Shown piece by piece: positions 7,960-16,943 of a stretch of DNA of 64,000 nt. A program made the translations under genes and the position numbers. Position 1 is the stretch's first letter; each line of letters starts with the position of its first letter. The notes below the pieces were generated by a model that saw only the letters and a program-made list of their open reading frames with translations, did not search any database and was not told the DNA's origin. Origin of the DNA: an uncultured Acidobacteriia bacterium (lineage in GTDB: Bacteria; Acidobacteriota; Terriglobia; Bryobacterales; Bryobacteraceae); contig CAIKMJ010000026.1 of NCBI GenBank assembly GCA_903828455.1, positions 1 through 64,000 of the forward strand, written 5' to 3'.

Positions 7960-8461
7960 CGGCAGGCGCCAGGACCGCAGACGCCAGGACGGAAGACGCC
8001 AGGACGGAAGACCCAGTGACGGAAGACGGGGTGACGGCTGGCTGGAAACCCTTTCGGGAACCGTTGCGTGTGACGGCGCTGCGCACCGGGGCCATCGCGA
8101 TGGCGATTGGCGCCGTGCTGGCCGGATTCCGGGGCGGGGTGGCGGCTGGCCGATGGCGACGCTGCTGGCATTGTGGCCGGCATTCGGCGGCCATTGGGTG
8201 GAAGTGTGGTACCTGAACGGGCTGCGTCCGCGCCTGCGGGGCGGGCGCCGGGCGCAGGTTGCCGCCCGCATGGGGTTGTGGTTCGCCGCTGGCATAGCGA
8301 TCGCTTTCGCGATGCGATTGACATCGGCGGCTGCCGGACTTCAGCCGTTGCGATGGCTGGCGTGGCGGGTCGGCGGAGCGGCGTTTATCGGCATCGAACT
8401 GGCGGCGCATCTGGTGCTGCAAATGCGCGGCCTGCCGAGCTTTTACAACGGGCGCGGGTAG
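7956..8461 (+). pseudogene. Frameshifted small membrane protein gene
   Basis: Two overlapping frames appear to be one broken gene. Frame one starts at ATG 7956 and encodes a repeat-rich N-terminus followed by 'LRVTALRTGAIAMAIGAVLA', a first membrane segment. The protein-like reading then moves to another frame around 8130-8150 and continues with 'WPMATLLALWPAFGGHWVEV', 'AARMGLWFAAGIAIAFAM' and 'AFIGIELAAHLVLQM', ending at 8461. The shift falls in a G-rich stretch. It could be a true mutation or an assembly error; a second gene starting at ATG 8153 is less likely because the first transmembrane part would be lost. The family was not recognised. Confidence 0.6.
7965..8024 (+). repeat. 15-bp tandem repeat, four copies
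   Basis: Units at 7965-7979, 7980-7994, 7995-8009 and 8010-8024; the second and third are identical (gacgccaggacggaa) and the outer two diverge. They encode a repeated ARTED-like pentapeptide at the N-terminus of the frameshifted membrane gene. Such in-frame repeats can change copy number by slippage. Confidence 0.85.
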
Positions 8462-8565
8462 GGGAGCCGACGCAGGCGGAGATTTTTTTCGTCCGCGCGG
8501 GGGCCAGGCTATACTAATTGAAGCCCCCGGCACGTGCCAGGGCACGGCGCTTTGGTTTCAGCGGT

Positions 8566-8594
8566 TTGACAATGCGCTTGCAGATGCGTTAGCC
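8566..8594 (+). promoter_or_regulatory. Candidate promoter for rplM-rpsI
   Basis: A perfect -35 box TTGACA at 8566-8571 is followed after 17 bases by a weak -10 (TTAGCC, 8589-8594), leaving a leader of about 40 bases before rplM. A second -10-like TATACT at 8510-8515 lies further upstream and could mark another promoter. Assigned by eye. Confidence 0.4.
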
Positions 8595-8638
8595 TCGATT
8601 GGTAAACTCGCAATCATAGACGGAGTGGTGTGTTCAAA

Positions 8639-9082
8639 ATGAGTACGGTGTTCCCGTCCAAACCGGGGATTGAAAGACAGTGGCACGTAATCGATGCCAA
8701 CGATGTGGTTCTCGGCAAACTGGCGTCGCACGCGGCGCGGCTGCTGATGGGCAAGCACAAGGCGTCGTGGACGCCGTTTCTCGACACGGGCGATCATGTG
8801 ATCGTGATCAACGCGTCGAAGGTGAAGCTCACCGGTAAGAAAGACGCGCAGAAGGTGTACCGGCATTTCACCGGTTATCCGGGCGGCCTGGTGGAAACCG
8901 GCGCGGCGAAGGTTCGTCTGACGCGGCCCCAGCGCATGGTGGAAGAAGCGATTTCGGGCATGCTGCCGAAGACGAAGCTCGGCAAGCAGATGTACCGGAA
9001 GCTGAAAGTTTATGCCGGCGACAAGCATCCGCACGTGGCGCAGAAGCCGGTCGATCTGGTCATCGAAAGAAAGGCAAGCTGA
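8639..9082 (+). CDS. rplM: 50S ribosomal protein L13
   Basis: L13 binds 23S rRNA early in large-subunit assembly. The 147-residue product contains '[19 protein letters not shown]', '[18 protein letters not shown]', and the characteristic '[19 protein letters not shown]' with '[11 protein letters not shown]'. Length and motifs fit the family. The ATG at 8639 gives the standard N-terminus; an in-frame GTG at 8630 adds three residues. It is followed after one base by rpsI, the usual L13-S9 pair. Confidence 0.97.
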   Translation: MSTVFPSKPGIERQWHVIDANDVVLGKLASHAARLLMGKHKASWTPFLDTGDHVIVINASKVKLTGKKDAQKVYRHFTGYPGGLVETGAAKVRLTRPQRMVEEAISGMLPKTKLGKQMYRKLKVYAGDKHPHVAQKPVDLVIERKAS

Positions 9083-9083
9083 G

Positions 9084-9488
9084 TTGGCTTTAAGAAAGAT
9101 TGAACAGTATCTGGGAACCGGCCGCCGCAAACGCAGCGTGGCTCGTGTGTTCCTGCGGCCCGGGGGTTCGGGCAAGATTACGGTGAATGGCCGCGAGCTG
9201 GAAAATTATTTCCCGACCGAAGCGCTGCGCATGCCCGCACGGGTGCCGCTGCAGACGGTGGAAATGACGGACCGTTTCGACATTCTCATCCTGGCGCATG
9301 GCGGCGGAGTGGCGGGGCAGGCGGGAGCTGTGAAGCTCGGCATCGCCCGCGCACTGATTCAGTTCAACGCCGAACTGCGGGGCGCGCTGAAAAAAGCGGG
9401 CCTGCTGACGCGCGACGCGCGTGAGCACGAACGGAAGAAGTACGGGCAGAAGGGCGCCCGGAAGCGCTTCCAGTTCTCCAAGCGCTAG
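9084..9488 (+). CDS. rpsI: 30S ribosomal protein S9
   Basis: S9 is a small-subunit protein whose C-terminal tail reaches the P-site tRNA. The 134-residue product has '[19 protein letters not shown]' at the N-terminus, and the expected basic tail '[17 protein letters not shown]' ending in the conserved Ser-Lys-Arg. The start is TTG 9084, one base after the rplM stop; longer readings run into the rplM coding region. Translation is probably coupled to rplM. A strong terminator follows at 9508. Confidence 0.97.
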   Translation: MALRKIEQYLGTGRRKRSVARVFLRPGGSGKITVNGRELENYFPTEALRMPARVPLQTVEMTDRFDILILAHGGGVAGQAGAVKLGIARALIQFNAELRGALKKAGLLTRDAREHERKKYGQKGARKRFQFSKR

Positions 9489-9507
9489 AACAGGCTTTTT
9501 ATTGCGG

Positions 9508-9545
9508 TCGGGGCGCAGGTATTTTACTTGCGCCCCGAAGTTTTG
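9508..9545 (+). terminator. Rho-independent terminator after rpsI
   Basis: A 13-bp stem with one G-T pair (9508-9520 with 9526-9538) encloses the loop ATTTT, and TTTT follows at 9541-9544. It should end the rplM-rpsI transcript and separate it from rpsB. Confidence 0.9.
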
Positions 9546-9683
9546 TGTCCGGACGTATTTGGGCTGGCTGCGGCGGGCCCGGGACGGGGGACTCGGTAGT
9601 GGTGCCGGTACTTGTTGTGCGCAAATCTCGCTTTGGATCGCGCGGCGGCGGGGAACGGCGGAAGAAAGACCAAGGAGTCGTTT

Positions 9684-10598
<915 letters not shown>

Positions 10599-10657
10599 GT
10601 TTGCGGGTCTGACGTTCCGGCAAAGCCGCCGGTTTATAGTAATAAGTTGCGCTCAGC

Positions 10658-10711
10658 GGGGTTCGGGGCCTGTCAGGGGATTGAAATAAATCCTCCGGCA
10701 GGCCGAACCCC
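10658..10711 (+). promoter_or_regulatory. Long two-part hairpin between rpsB and tsf
   Basis: The outer arms 10658-10672 and 10699-10711 pair over 13 bp with a two-base G bulge. The inner arms 10676-10682 and 10689-10695 add 7 bp including one G-T pair, around the loop GAAATA. No T-tract follows, so it is not a standard terminator. It could attenuate or process the rpsB-tsf transcript, or be a binding site. tsf starts 43 bases downstream. Confidence 0.6.
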
Positions 10712-10753
10712 ACAAGTGTGTCTCCGGTACGAAAGCGGGAGTAAATCAGGATC

Positions 10754-11368
10754 ATGGCCGAAATTACAGCAAGCTTAGTGAAAGAACTCCGGGAACGGAC
10801 CGGAGCGGGAATGATGGAGTGCAAGAGCGCTCTGGCGGAAGCCAAGGGCGACCTGGCGGAAGCGGAAGTTGTGCTGCGCAAGCGCGGCATCGCGTCGGCG
10901 GGTAAAAAATCGTCGCGCACTACCAAGCAGGGCAGCGTCGGCAGCTACATTCATGCGGGCGCGCAGCTCGGCGTGCTGGTGGAAGTGAACTGCGAAAGCG
11001 ACTTTGTGGCGCGCACGGAAGATTTCCAGGAACTGGTTCGCGACATTGCGATGCACATTGCGGCGGCCGATCCGCAGTTCGTTCGGCGCGAAGACGTGGA
11101 TCAGGCGGCGCTCGACAAGGAAAAAGACATTCAGCGCGGCCGCGCCCTGAACGAAGGCAAGCCGGCCAACATCGTCGATAAGATCGTGGAAGGCCGGATG
11201 TCGAAGTACTACGAAGAAGTCTGCCTTTACGAACAGCCGTTCGTGAAGGAAAACACGATCACGATCGAACAGCTGATCAAGACGAAGATCGCCAAACTGG
11301 GCGAAAATATTTCGGTGTCGCGGTTTGCGCGGTTCAAAGTGGGCGACGCAACCGAGACCGGCGCGTAA
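10754..11368 (+). CDS. tsf: Elongation factor Ts
   Basis: EF-Ts exchanges GDP for GTP on EF-Tu. The 204-residue protein is the short form of the family (E. coli has about 283). It contains the N-terminal domain motif 'RERTGAGMMECKSALAEAKG' and the core 'EVNCESDFVARTEDFQELV', which holds the conserved Asp-Phe contact with EF-Tu. It retains 'EEVCLYEQPFVKE' near the C-terminus but lacks one core subdomain, as in Thermus-type EF-Ts. It lies downstream of rpsB and 16 bases upstream of pyrH. Confidence 0.97.
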   Translation: MAEITASLVKELRERTGAGMMECKSALAEAKGDLAEAEVVLRKRGIASAGKKSSRTTKQGSVGSYIHAGAQLGVLVEVNCESDFVARTEDFQELVRDIAMHIAAADPQFVRREDVDQAALDKEKDIQRGRALNEGKPANIVDKIVEGRMSKYYEEVCLYEQPFVKENTITIEQLIKTKIAKLGENISVSRFARFKVGDATETGA

Positions 11369-11384
11369 GCTATAAAGCGCTGCC

Positions 11385-12092
11385 ATGGCCCGGTACGAGC
11401 GCATTCTTCTGAAACTGAGCGGCGAGGCGATGGCCGGGCCGCAGTCCTTCGGTATTGATCCGGACCGCGTGAAGGCGCTGGCCGCCGAGATTGCTTCGGT
11501 CGCGGCGCAGGGCGTGCAGGTGGGGCTGGTGGTGGGCGGCGGAAACATCTTCCGCGGCATCGCGCTGGCGGCCCGCAAGATGGACCGGGTGACCGGCGAT
11601 CACATGGGCATGCTGGCGACGGTGATCAATGCGCTGGCGATGCAGGATGCGCTGGAGCAGATTGGCGCGCACACGCGGGTGATGAGCGCCATCCAGATGC
11701 ATCAGGTGGCCGAGCCTTACATCCGGCGGCGGGCGATGCGGCACCTCGAAAAGGGACGCATCGTGATTTTCGCGGCGGGCACGTCCAATCCGTACTTTTC
11801 GACCGATACGGCGGCGACGCTGCGGGCGCTGGAGATTCGCGCGCAGGTGATCGCGAAGGCGACCAAGGTGGACGGGGTCTACGACAAAGACCCGATGAAG
11901 CACCCGGACGCGGTGATGTACAAGCGGATCGGGTACACCGAGGTGCTGACGCAGTCGCTGGGCGTGATGGATGCGACCTCGATTGCGATGTGCCGCGACA
12001 ACAAGCTGCCGATTCTGGTATTTAATCTCAACACGCAGGGCAATATAATGCGAATGGTATCCGGCGAAGAGGTCGGGACCATTATTGGCTAA
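11385..12092 (+). CDS. pyrH: UMP kinase
   Basis: PyrH phosphorylates UMP to UDP with ATP and is the bacterial hexameric enzyme of the amino acid kinase fold. The 235-residue protein starts '[18 protein letters not shown]' and has the glycine-rich '[13 protein letters not shown]', '[18 protein letters not shown]', and '[15 protein letters not shown]', which are family hallmarks. It is the third gene of the conserved rpsB-tsf-pyrH-frr order and has the standard length. Confidence 0.97.
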   Translation: MARYERILLKLSGEAMAGPQSFGIDPDRVKALAAEIASVAAQGVQVGLVVGGGNIFRGIALAARKMDRVTGDHMGMLATVINALAMQDALEQIGAHTRVMSAIQMHQVAEPYIRRRAMRHLEKGRIVIFAAGTSNPYFSTDTAATLRALEIRAQVIAKATKVDGVYDKDPMKHPDAVMYKRIGYTEVLTQSLGVMDATSIAMCRDNKLPILVFNLNTQGNIMRMVSGEEVGTIIG

Positions 12093-12119
12093 GAACTGAT
12101 ATTGGCTGAGAACTGACTT

Positions 12120-12686
12120 ATGGAAACCGTCAAAGAGATCGAAGCAAGCGCGAAGCAGCGCATGGACAAGGCTCTGGCCGATCTGCAGCACGCCATGGCG
12201 ACCATCCGGACCGGACGCGCGTCCATCCACCTGCTGGACAACGTGCGGGTGGATTATTACGGGACGCCGACGCCGGTGAATCAGGTGGCAAACCTGCATG
12301 TGCCGGAACCGGGTCTGATTACGATCCAGCCGTGGGATGCGTCGCAGATTGCGCCGATCGAAAAGGCCATCCGCGCCGCCGAGCTGGGCGTGAATCCGGC
12401 CAATGACGGCAAGGTGATCCGCATTCCGATTCCGCCGCTGAACGAAGAGCGCCGCAAGGAGCTGGTGAAGAAGCTGCACGGCGTGGCCGAAGATCACCGG
12501 GTGGCGATCCGCAATATCCGTCGCGATTCGAACGATCACATCAAGCGCCTGGCGAAGGACAAGAAGATCAACGAAGACGACGATCGCCGCGCGCATGACG
12601 AGATGCAGAAGCTGACCGACAGCTACATGGCGAAGCTCGATCAGGCGGCGAAGACGAAGGAAAAAGAGATTCTCGAGATCCGGTAA
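12120..12686 (+). CDS. frr: Ribosome recycling factor
   Basis: RRF splits post-termination ribosomes together with EF-G. The 188-residue protein has the expected 'TIRTGRASIHLLDNVRVDYYG' hinge region, 'PLNQ'-like 'TPVNQVANLHVPEPGLI', and the Arg/Lys-rich 'PPLNEERRKELVKKLHGVAE' and 'VAIRNIRRDSNDHIKRLAKD' helices. It ends the translation cluster 27 bases after pyrH. Confidence 0.97.
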   Translation: METVKEIEASAKQRMDKALADLQHAMATIRTGRASIHLLDNVRVDYYGTPTPVNQVANLHVPEPGLITIQPWDASQIAPIEKAIRAAELGVNPANDGKVIRIPIPPLNEERRKELVKKLHGVAEDHRVAIRNIRRDSNDHIKRLAKDKKINEDDDRRAHDEMQKLTDSYMAKLDQAAKTKEKEILEIR

Positions 12687-12710
12687 GGCCGGATTTCACT
12701 GCCGCGGCGT

Positions 12711-13049
12711 TCAATCCGAAGGATTCGGATCGGCGGCACCGAGCGCCGCCGGGTCAAGCAGATGCATCGGGGTGTAGTCTTCGCGCTTCCACGGCGTCAT
12801 GGGGGAGAACTCCAGTTCAACGCGGCAGCCGAATTCATGCGGCTCCACCGCTACCGCTTCACCCCAGTAAGAATGCCCGCCGGCGCGGAGGCGGAGGCGC
12901 ACGCCCTTCTGCAGCGGCGAGATTGTCCCGGGTTCTTCGCACTCGATGACCGCGCCGCCGGTCCAGATTTCCTCCAAATTGGCGACTGCGCGGCTCTGTC
13001 CGATCTCGATGAAGATCAGTTCGGAGCAGAGGTAACGGGGCGCGTTCAT
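12711..13049 (-). CDS. PilZ-like domain protein
   Basis: The 112-residue protein has the beta-barrel pattern of PilZ domains, including 'AVANLEEIWTGGAVIECEEP' (compare the D/N-x-S-x2-G motif), 'VRLRLRAGGHSYWGEAVAVE', and 'GCRVELEFSPMTPWK'. The N-terminal R-x3-R motif that contacts cyclic di-GMP is not evident, so it may be a non-binding PilZ relative. It is convergent with frr and divergent from thrB. Its function is unknown; regulation of surface structures is the common theme of the family. Confidence 0.6.
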   Translation of the reverse strand: MNAPRYLCSELIFIEIGQSRAVANLEEIWTGGAVIECEEPGTISPLQKGVRLRLRAGGHSYWGEAVAVEPHEFGCRVELEFSPMTPWKREDYTPMHLLDPAALGAADPNPSD

Positions 13050-13136
13050 ATAAATTTACAGATTCTCATCGGCCCGGCGAAGCAATTCGGGAGCGAAAGA
13101 TTGAAAAAGCCTGCGCGCGAATAGGATAATGACGAG

Positions 13137-14036
13137 TTGAGCACTTACAGCACCCTGCGCGTCCCCGGGTCGAGCGCCAACCTTGGACCTGGCTTCGACG
13201 CGCTTGGCCTCGCCCTTAAAGTTTATCTGGAATGCCGCTTCGCCGCGAGCGAGAAGCTGACGATCCGGGTGACGGGGCGGGATGCCGACCATATTCCGGC
13301 GACGGAAGAGAATCTGATCTGGAAGACGGCGCAGGCGGTGGCGGCGCGCGCGCATCTGGCGCTGCCGGCCGTGGATCTGACGATCCATAACGATATCCCG
13401 ATCGGCAAAGGGCTGGGGTCGAGCGCGGCGGCGATTACGGCGGGCGTGGTGATTGCCGAGCGGCTGCTGGGGCTGCGCTGGACGGCGTCGCGGATTCTGG
13501 ACGAGGCGGCGCGCATGGAAGGCCATCCGGACAATGTGGCGGCTTCGGTGCTGGGCGCGGTGGTGGTTTGCGCCATGGAACCTGGCGGGACGACGCGGGC
13601 TATCCGGCTCGACCTGCCGGAGCGCATCGACGTGGCGGTGGTTTATCCGAACTATGCGGTGCTGACCAGGCAGGCGCGCGCGGTACTGCCCGAGTGCTAC
13701 TCGCTGCCGGATGTGGTCTACAACATTCAGCGGGCGGCGGTGCTGGTGGCGGCGCTGGCGACCGGCGACACGTCGGTGTTTCCGGCGGCGCTCGACGACA
13801 AACTGCACCAGCCGTACCGGGCACAGCTGATGCCGGGGCTGAACGAGATTTTGCGGCTGCGGCGGCCGGGGCTGCTGGGTTGCGCACTGAGCGGCGCCGG
13901 GCCGGCGGTGCTGGTGTTCCACGAACGCGGCGCCGGCGAAGTGTGCGAGCTGGTGCGCAACGTGTTCGCCATGCACGGCTGCACGAGCGAAGTGATTCAC
14001 TCGGGCTTTTCGCGTACTGGCTACGAGCTGGTTTAG
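13137..14036 (+). CDS. thrB: Homoserine kinase
   Basis: ThrB phosphorylates homoserine, the step before threonine synthase. The 299-residue GHMP-kinase protein has 'LRVPGSSANLGPGFDALGLA' at the N-terminus, the ATP-binding loop 'DIPIGKGLGSSAAAITAGV', and the C-terminal 'GCALSGAGPAVLVF'. Start is TTG 13137. Its 3' end overlaps the convergent manA gene by 4 bases. No thrC or hom is in the window. Confidence 0.95.
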   Translation: MSTYSTLRVPGSSANLGPGFDALGLALKVYLECRFAASEKLTIRVTGRDADHIPATEENLIWKTAQAVAARAHLALPAVDLTIHNDIPIGKGLGSSAAAITAGVVIAERLLGLRWTASRILDEAARMEGHPDNVAASVLGAVVVCAMEPGGTTRAIRLDLPERIDVAVVYPNYAVLTRQARAVLPECYSLPDVVYNIQRAAVLVAALATGDTSVFPAALDDKLHQPYRAQLMPGLNEILRLRRPGLLGCALSGAGPAVLVFHERGAGEVCELVRNVFAMHGCTSEVIHSGFSRTGYELV

Positions 14037-14866
14037 CGCCCTTCCGGTTCGGACGTAATCAGAAATACGGCGGACGGGCTTTCGATCTCCACGCCTTCGC
14101 CGGCTGCCACTTCCCAGGCCTGTCCCGCCGCAAACGGCAGACCGCCGATTTTTCCCGTACCTTCGAGCGCCACGCAGAGCATGTTGTGGCTGCGCGCCGG
14201 AATGGCGGCCTGACCCGTCACCACTACGCGCTCGGTGCGGAAGTACGGGCATTCCACCAGAAGTTCGCGTCCCTCGCCGAGAGGCTGCGGCTGTTGGGCG
14301 GCGCCGCCGGGAGTGAGCCGGGAGACGGCGACGGAGTCGTCGAGGTGCAACGGGCGCGGCTGGCCGTCTTTTTCGAGGCGATGGTAGTCGAAGAGCCGGT
14401 AGGTGACGTCGGAGAGTTGCTGGACTTCGCAGATGGTGAGTCCGCCGCCGATGGCATGGATGGTGCCGGCGGGGATGAAATAAGTTTCGCCGGGACGGAC
14501 GGGGATCCAGTGGAGCAGGTCGACGATTTCGCCCGATACGGCGGCGGCGCGCAGATGCTGCGGGGTGACAGCTTCGCGCAGACCGAAGGCGATCCTGGCA
14601 TCGGGTTCGGCGCGCAGGATGTGCCACATTTCGGTCTTGCCGCGGGAGTTGTGTTTCGCCGCCGCGTAGTCATCGGCAGGGTGAACCTGAACCGAAAGGT
14701 TAGCAGAGGTAAACAGGAGTTTTACCAAAAGGGGCACGGAATCCGAAGCCGAAAACCAGACTTCGCCGATGGTTTCCTTGTTCGGATTCCGATGCCAGGG
14801 TTCTGTCTCCGCCTTACCCCAGATCCGGTAGTACGGGGTCGAGGGGAGAAGGACGGGAGCGGCCAT
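14033..14866 (-). CDS. manA: Type I mannose-6-phosphate isomerase
   Basis: The enzyme interconverts mannose 6-phosphate and fructose 6-phosphate and uses zinc. The 277-residue product carries the metal-site motifs of the type I family: 'LSVQVHPADDYAAAKH', 'KTEMWHILRAEPDARIAFG', and the conserved 'ETYFIPAGTIHAIGGGLTIC' with 'YRLFDYHRLEKDG'. It is shorter than E. coli ManA, like many small cupin-type members. It supplies mannose precursors for glycans, consistent with the glycosyltransferases elsewhere in the window. It lies 14 bases downstream of the aminotransferase gene and may be cotranscribed with it. Confidence 0.92.
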   Translation of the reverse strand: MAAPVLLPSTPYYRIWGKAETEPWHRNPNKETIGEVWFSASDSVPLLVKLLFTSANLSVQVHPADDYAAAKHNSRGKTEMWHILRAEPDARIAFGLREAVTPQHLRAAAVSGEIVDLLHWIPVRPGETYFIPAGTIHAIGGGLTICEVQQLSDVTYRLFDYHRLEKDGQPRPLHLDDSVAVSRLTPGGAAQQPQPLGEGRELLVECPYFRTERVVVTGQAAIPARSHNMLCVALEGTGKIGGLPFAAGQAWEVAAGEGVEIESPSAVFLITSEPEGR

Positions 14867-14880
14867 GGTGGCTTGCGTCC

Positions 14881-16083
14881 TTAGCCGAGCGACTCGATGA
14901 ACTTGTGGATGCGGTCGAGGCCGCGTTCCAGTTCGGTCATCGAAGTGGCGTAGGAGAGGCGGACGTGATCGTCGGTGCCGAAGGCTTCACCGGGCACGAC
15001 GGCGACGTTAGCTTCCTTGAGCAGGCGGTCGGCGAATTCGAGCGGCGACTTCATGCCGCCCTTTTCGAAGGCCTTGCGCACATTGGGGTAGGCGTAGAAG
15101 GCGCCGGCGGGCAGGGAGCATTCGACGCCGGGAATCTGGCGCAGGCGGGGGACGACGAAATCGCGGCGGCGGCGGTATTCGGCGAGCATCTGCGGCACCG
15201 AATCCTGCGGGCCGTTGAGGGCTTCGACGGCGGCCTTCTGCGCGATGGACGTGGGGTTCGACGTCGAATGGCTTTGCAGCTTGCCCATGGCGTTGATGAT
15301 GTATTCGGGAGCGAGGCCGTAGCCGATGCGCCAGCCGGTCATCGCGTACGTCTTGGAGACGGTTCCGGCGACGAGCACGGTGGACCTGGCGCCGCTGAGC
15401 GAGGCGACCGACCAGGGCTTGGCGTCATAGAGGAAGTGCGAGTAGCACTCGTCGGTGAGCAGGAAGATGCCGCGCTTTGCGGTGATGTGATAGAGCTTTT
15501 CGAATTCGGCGTCTTCCATCACGGCGCCCGAAGGATTGCTGGGCGAGTTGATGATGACGATCTTCGTCTTCGGCGTGATGTACGCCTCGACCATGGCGGC
15601 GGTGAGGCGGAAGCCTTCCTTTTCATCCGTGGGGACGAAGACGCACTTGCCGCCGGCGTAGTTGACGATGTCCTTATAGGTGACCCAGTAGGGCACGGGG
15701 ATGATGACTTCGTCGCCGGGGTTGACAAGCGCCTGGGTGTAGTTGAAGAGCACGTGTTTGCCGCCGACGGTGACGATGCACTCGGAGGGCTTGTAATCGG
15801 TGCCGAATTCGGCCTTGTGGCGGTTCACCGCGGCCTGCTTCATTTCGGCGGTGCCGCCGGCGGGCGTGTACTTGGTGAAGTTGCCTTCAATGGCGCGGAT
15901 GGCGGCCTGCTTGATGTTATCCGGGGTGGGGAAGTCGGGCTCGCCGGCGCTGAAGTCGACGACGTCGATGCCTTCGCGGCGCAGCTTTTCGGCATCGGCC
16001 ATGACCTTCATGGTCGAAGAGACGCTGATGAGAGCGATGCGGTCGGAGGTGGTGAGTGTAGGTTGTGTCACTGTCGTTGTCAT
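14881..16083 (-). CDS. aspC: Class I aspartate-type aminotransferase
   Basis: A PLP-dependent fold-type I aminotransferase of 400 residues. Visible motifs include 'DVVDFSAGEPDFPTPDNIKQ', 'KYTPAGGTAEMKQAA', 'IIINSPSNPSGAVMEDAEF'-type Asn-Pro-Ser-Gly, the PLP-lysine segment 'VSKTYAMTGWRIGYGLAP', and the C-terminal carboxylate Arg in 'DDHVRLSYATSM'. These match the subgroup Ib aspartate aminotransferases; prephenate or broader specificity cannot be excluded. It would make aspartate, feeding threonine synthesis. It is transcribed with coaD upstream and manA downstream on the minus strand. Confidence 0.92.
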   Translation of the reverse strand: MTTTVTQPTLTTSDRIALISVSSTMKVMADAEKLRREGIDVVDFSAGEPDFPTPDNIKQAAIRAIEGNFTKYTPAGGTAEMKQAAVNRHKAEFGTDYKPSECIVTVGGKHVLFNYTQALVNPGDEVIIPVPYWVTYKDIVNYAGGKCVFVPTDEKEGFRLTAAMVEAYITPKTKIVIINSPSNPSGAVMEDAEFEKLYHITAKRGIFLLTDECYSHFLYDAKPWSVASLSGARSTVLVAGTVSKTYAMTGWRIGYGLAPEYIINAMGKLQSHSTSNPTSIAQKAAVEALNGPQDSVPQMLAEYRRRRDFVVPRLRQIPGVECSLPAGAFYAYPNVRKAFEKGGMKSPLEFADRLLKEANVAVVPGEAFGTDDHVRLSYATSMTELERGLDRIHKFIESLG

Positions 16084-16117
16084 TCCGTTTGAGTTTGTGG
16101 GCCGATTGAATCTGTGG

Positions 16118-16642
16118 TTATAACTTCGCGGTTTCGTTTGCCACGGGCTGGGCGAGGCGCGCGCGCAGGCGGAGTTCCACCGAGGGCGGCACCAGTCCGG
16201 TAATGTCGCCGCCGAGGCGGAAGACTTCCTTCACCAGACGAGAGCTGATGAAAGAGTACTGCTCGCCGGCGAGCAGAAAAATGGTTTCCAGTTCCGGCTG
16301 CAGGCGGCGGTTCATGAGGGCCATCTGCAGTTCCTTTTCATAATCCGAAATCGCGCGGATGCCGCGGACGATGACGCGCGCCTGTTTGCGCATGGCGTAA
16401 TCGGCGAGCAGGCCGCCGAAGTTGTCGATTTCGACGTTGGGGCAGTGCGAGGTGACGTCGCGCAACATTTCTGTGCGTTCTTCGACGCTGAAGAGCGGAG
16501 ATTTCGATTCGTTGCGCAGGATGGCGACGATGAGGCGGTCGCAGAAACGCGAACCGCGTTCGATCACGTCGAGATGGCCGCTGGTGATCGGATCGAACGA
16601 CCCGGGGTAGATGGCGACCACGCCTGCATGGTTTTGTGACAT
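16118..16642 (-). CDS. coaD: Phosphopantetheine adenylyltransferase
   Basis: CoaD transfers AMP from ATP to 4'-phosphopantetheine, the penultimate step of coenzyme A synthesis. The 174-residue protein has the nucleotidyltransferase motif 'AIYPGSFDPITSGHLDVIER', with the T/H-x-G-H signature, then 'RGIRAISDYEKELQMALMNR' and 'YSFISSRLVKEVFRLGGD', all diagnostic. It is the first gene of the minus-strand group coaD-aspC-manA; its promoter must lie in the 16643-16943 gap. Confidence 0.97.
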   Translation of the reverse strand: MSQNHAGVVAIYPGSFDPITSGHLDVIERGSRFCDRLIVAILRNESKSPLFSVEERTEMLRDVTSHCPNVEIDNFGGLLADYAMRKQARVIVRGIRAISDYEKELQMALMNRRLQPELETIFLLAGEQYSFISSRLVKEVFRLGGDITGLVPPSVELRLRARLAQPVANETAKL

Positions 16643-16943
16643 GGCTTGTTTCGTCGTGGAATCTTCAGCCTGAAAAGACGTTGATCTCTGATTTTAGCGG
16701 ATCGCATCGGGCGGACAAAGAGACGCCCGCGCCGAACCGCCGCGGAATGGGCGCGGCGTGGAACGGAAGCGAAGTCCGGCTCGTCTATAAAGATGTAGAT
16801 TTCTTCATATGTTTCAAAAACTTCACCCACAAGTGTGGTGCAACAGCCACGAACGGGGCTACGTCTTTCGGAAATAATTTCTTTTGTTTTTAATAGTTTA
16901 GACGGAATTTGATCCGCAGGACTCGGACAAAAGCCCGATTCCT
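16643..16943. other. Divergent intergenic region
   Basis: This 301-base gap separates coaD (minus) from the ATP-grasp-like gene (plus) and must contain both promoters. The half next to the plus gene is AT-rich (about 16790-16930). I saw no reliable gene, clear terminator or known RNA in it, and no confident -35/-10 pair. Confidence 0.5.

Noticed and set aside
7133-8545. A 470-residue minus-strand open frame
   Set aside because: Proline/Ala/Arg-rich translation opposite the M28 and DinB genes; no domain or signal. Shadow frame caused by high GC.
11370-12596. A 408-residue minus-strand open frame
   Set aside because: Antisense to pyrH and frr; Arg/His-rich with no motifs.
13056-14627. A 523-residue minus-strand open frame
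   Set aside because: Antisense to thrB and out of frame with manA; composition typical of a shadow frame.
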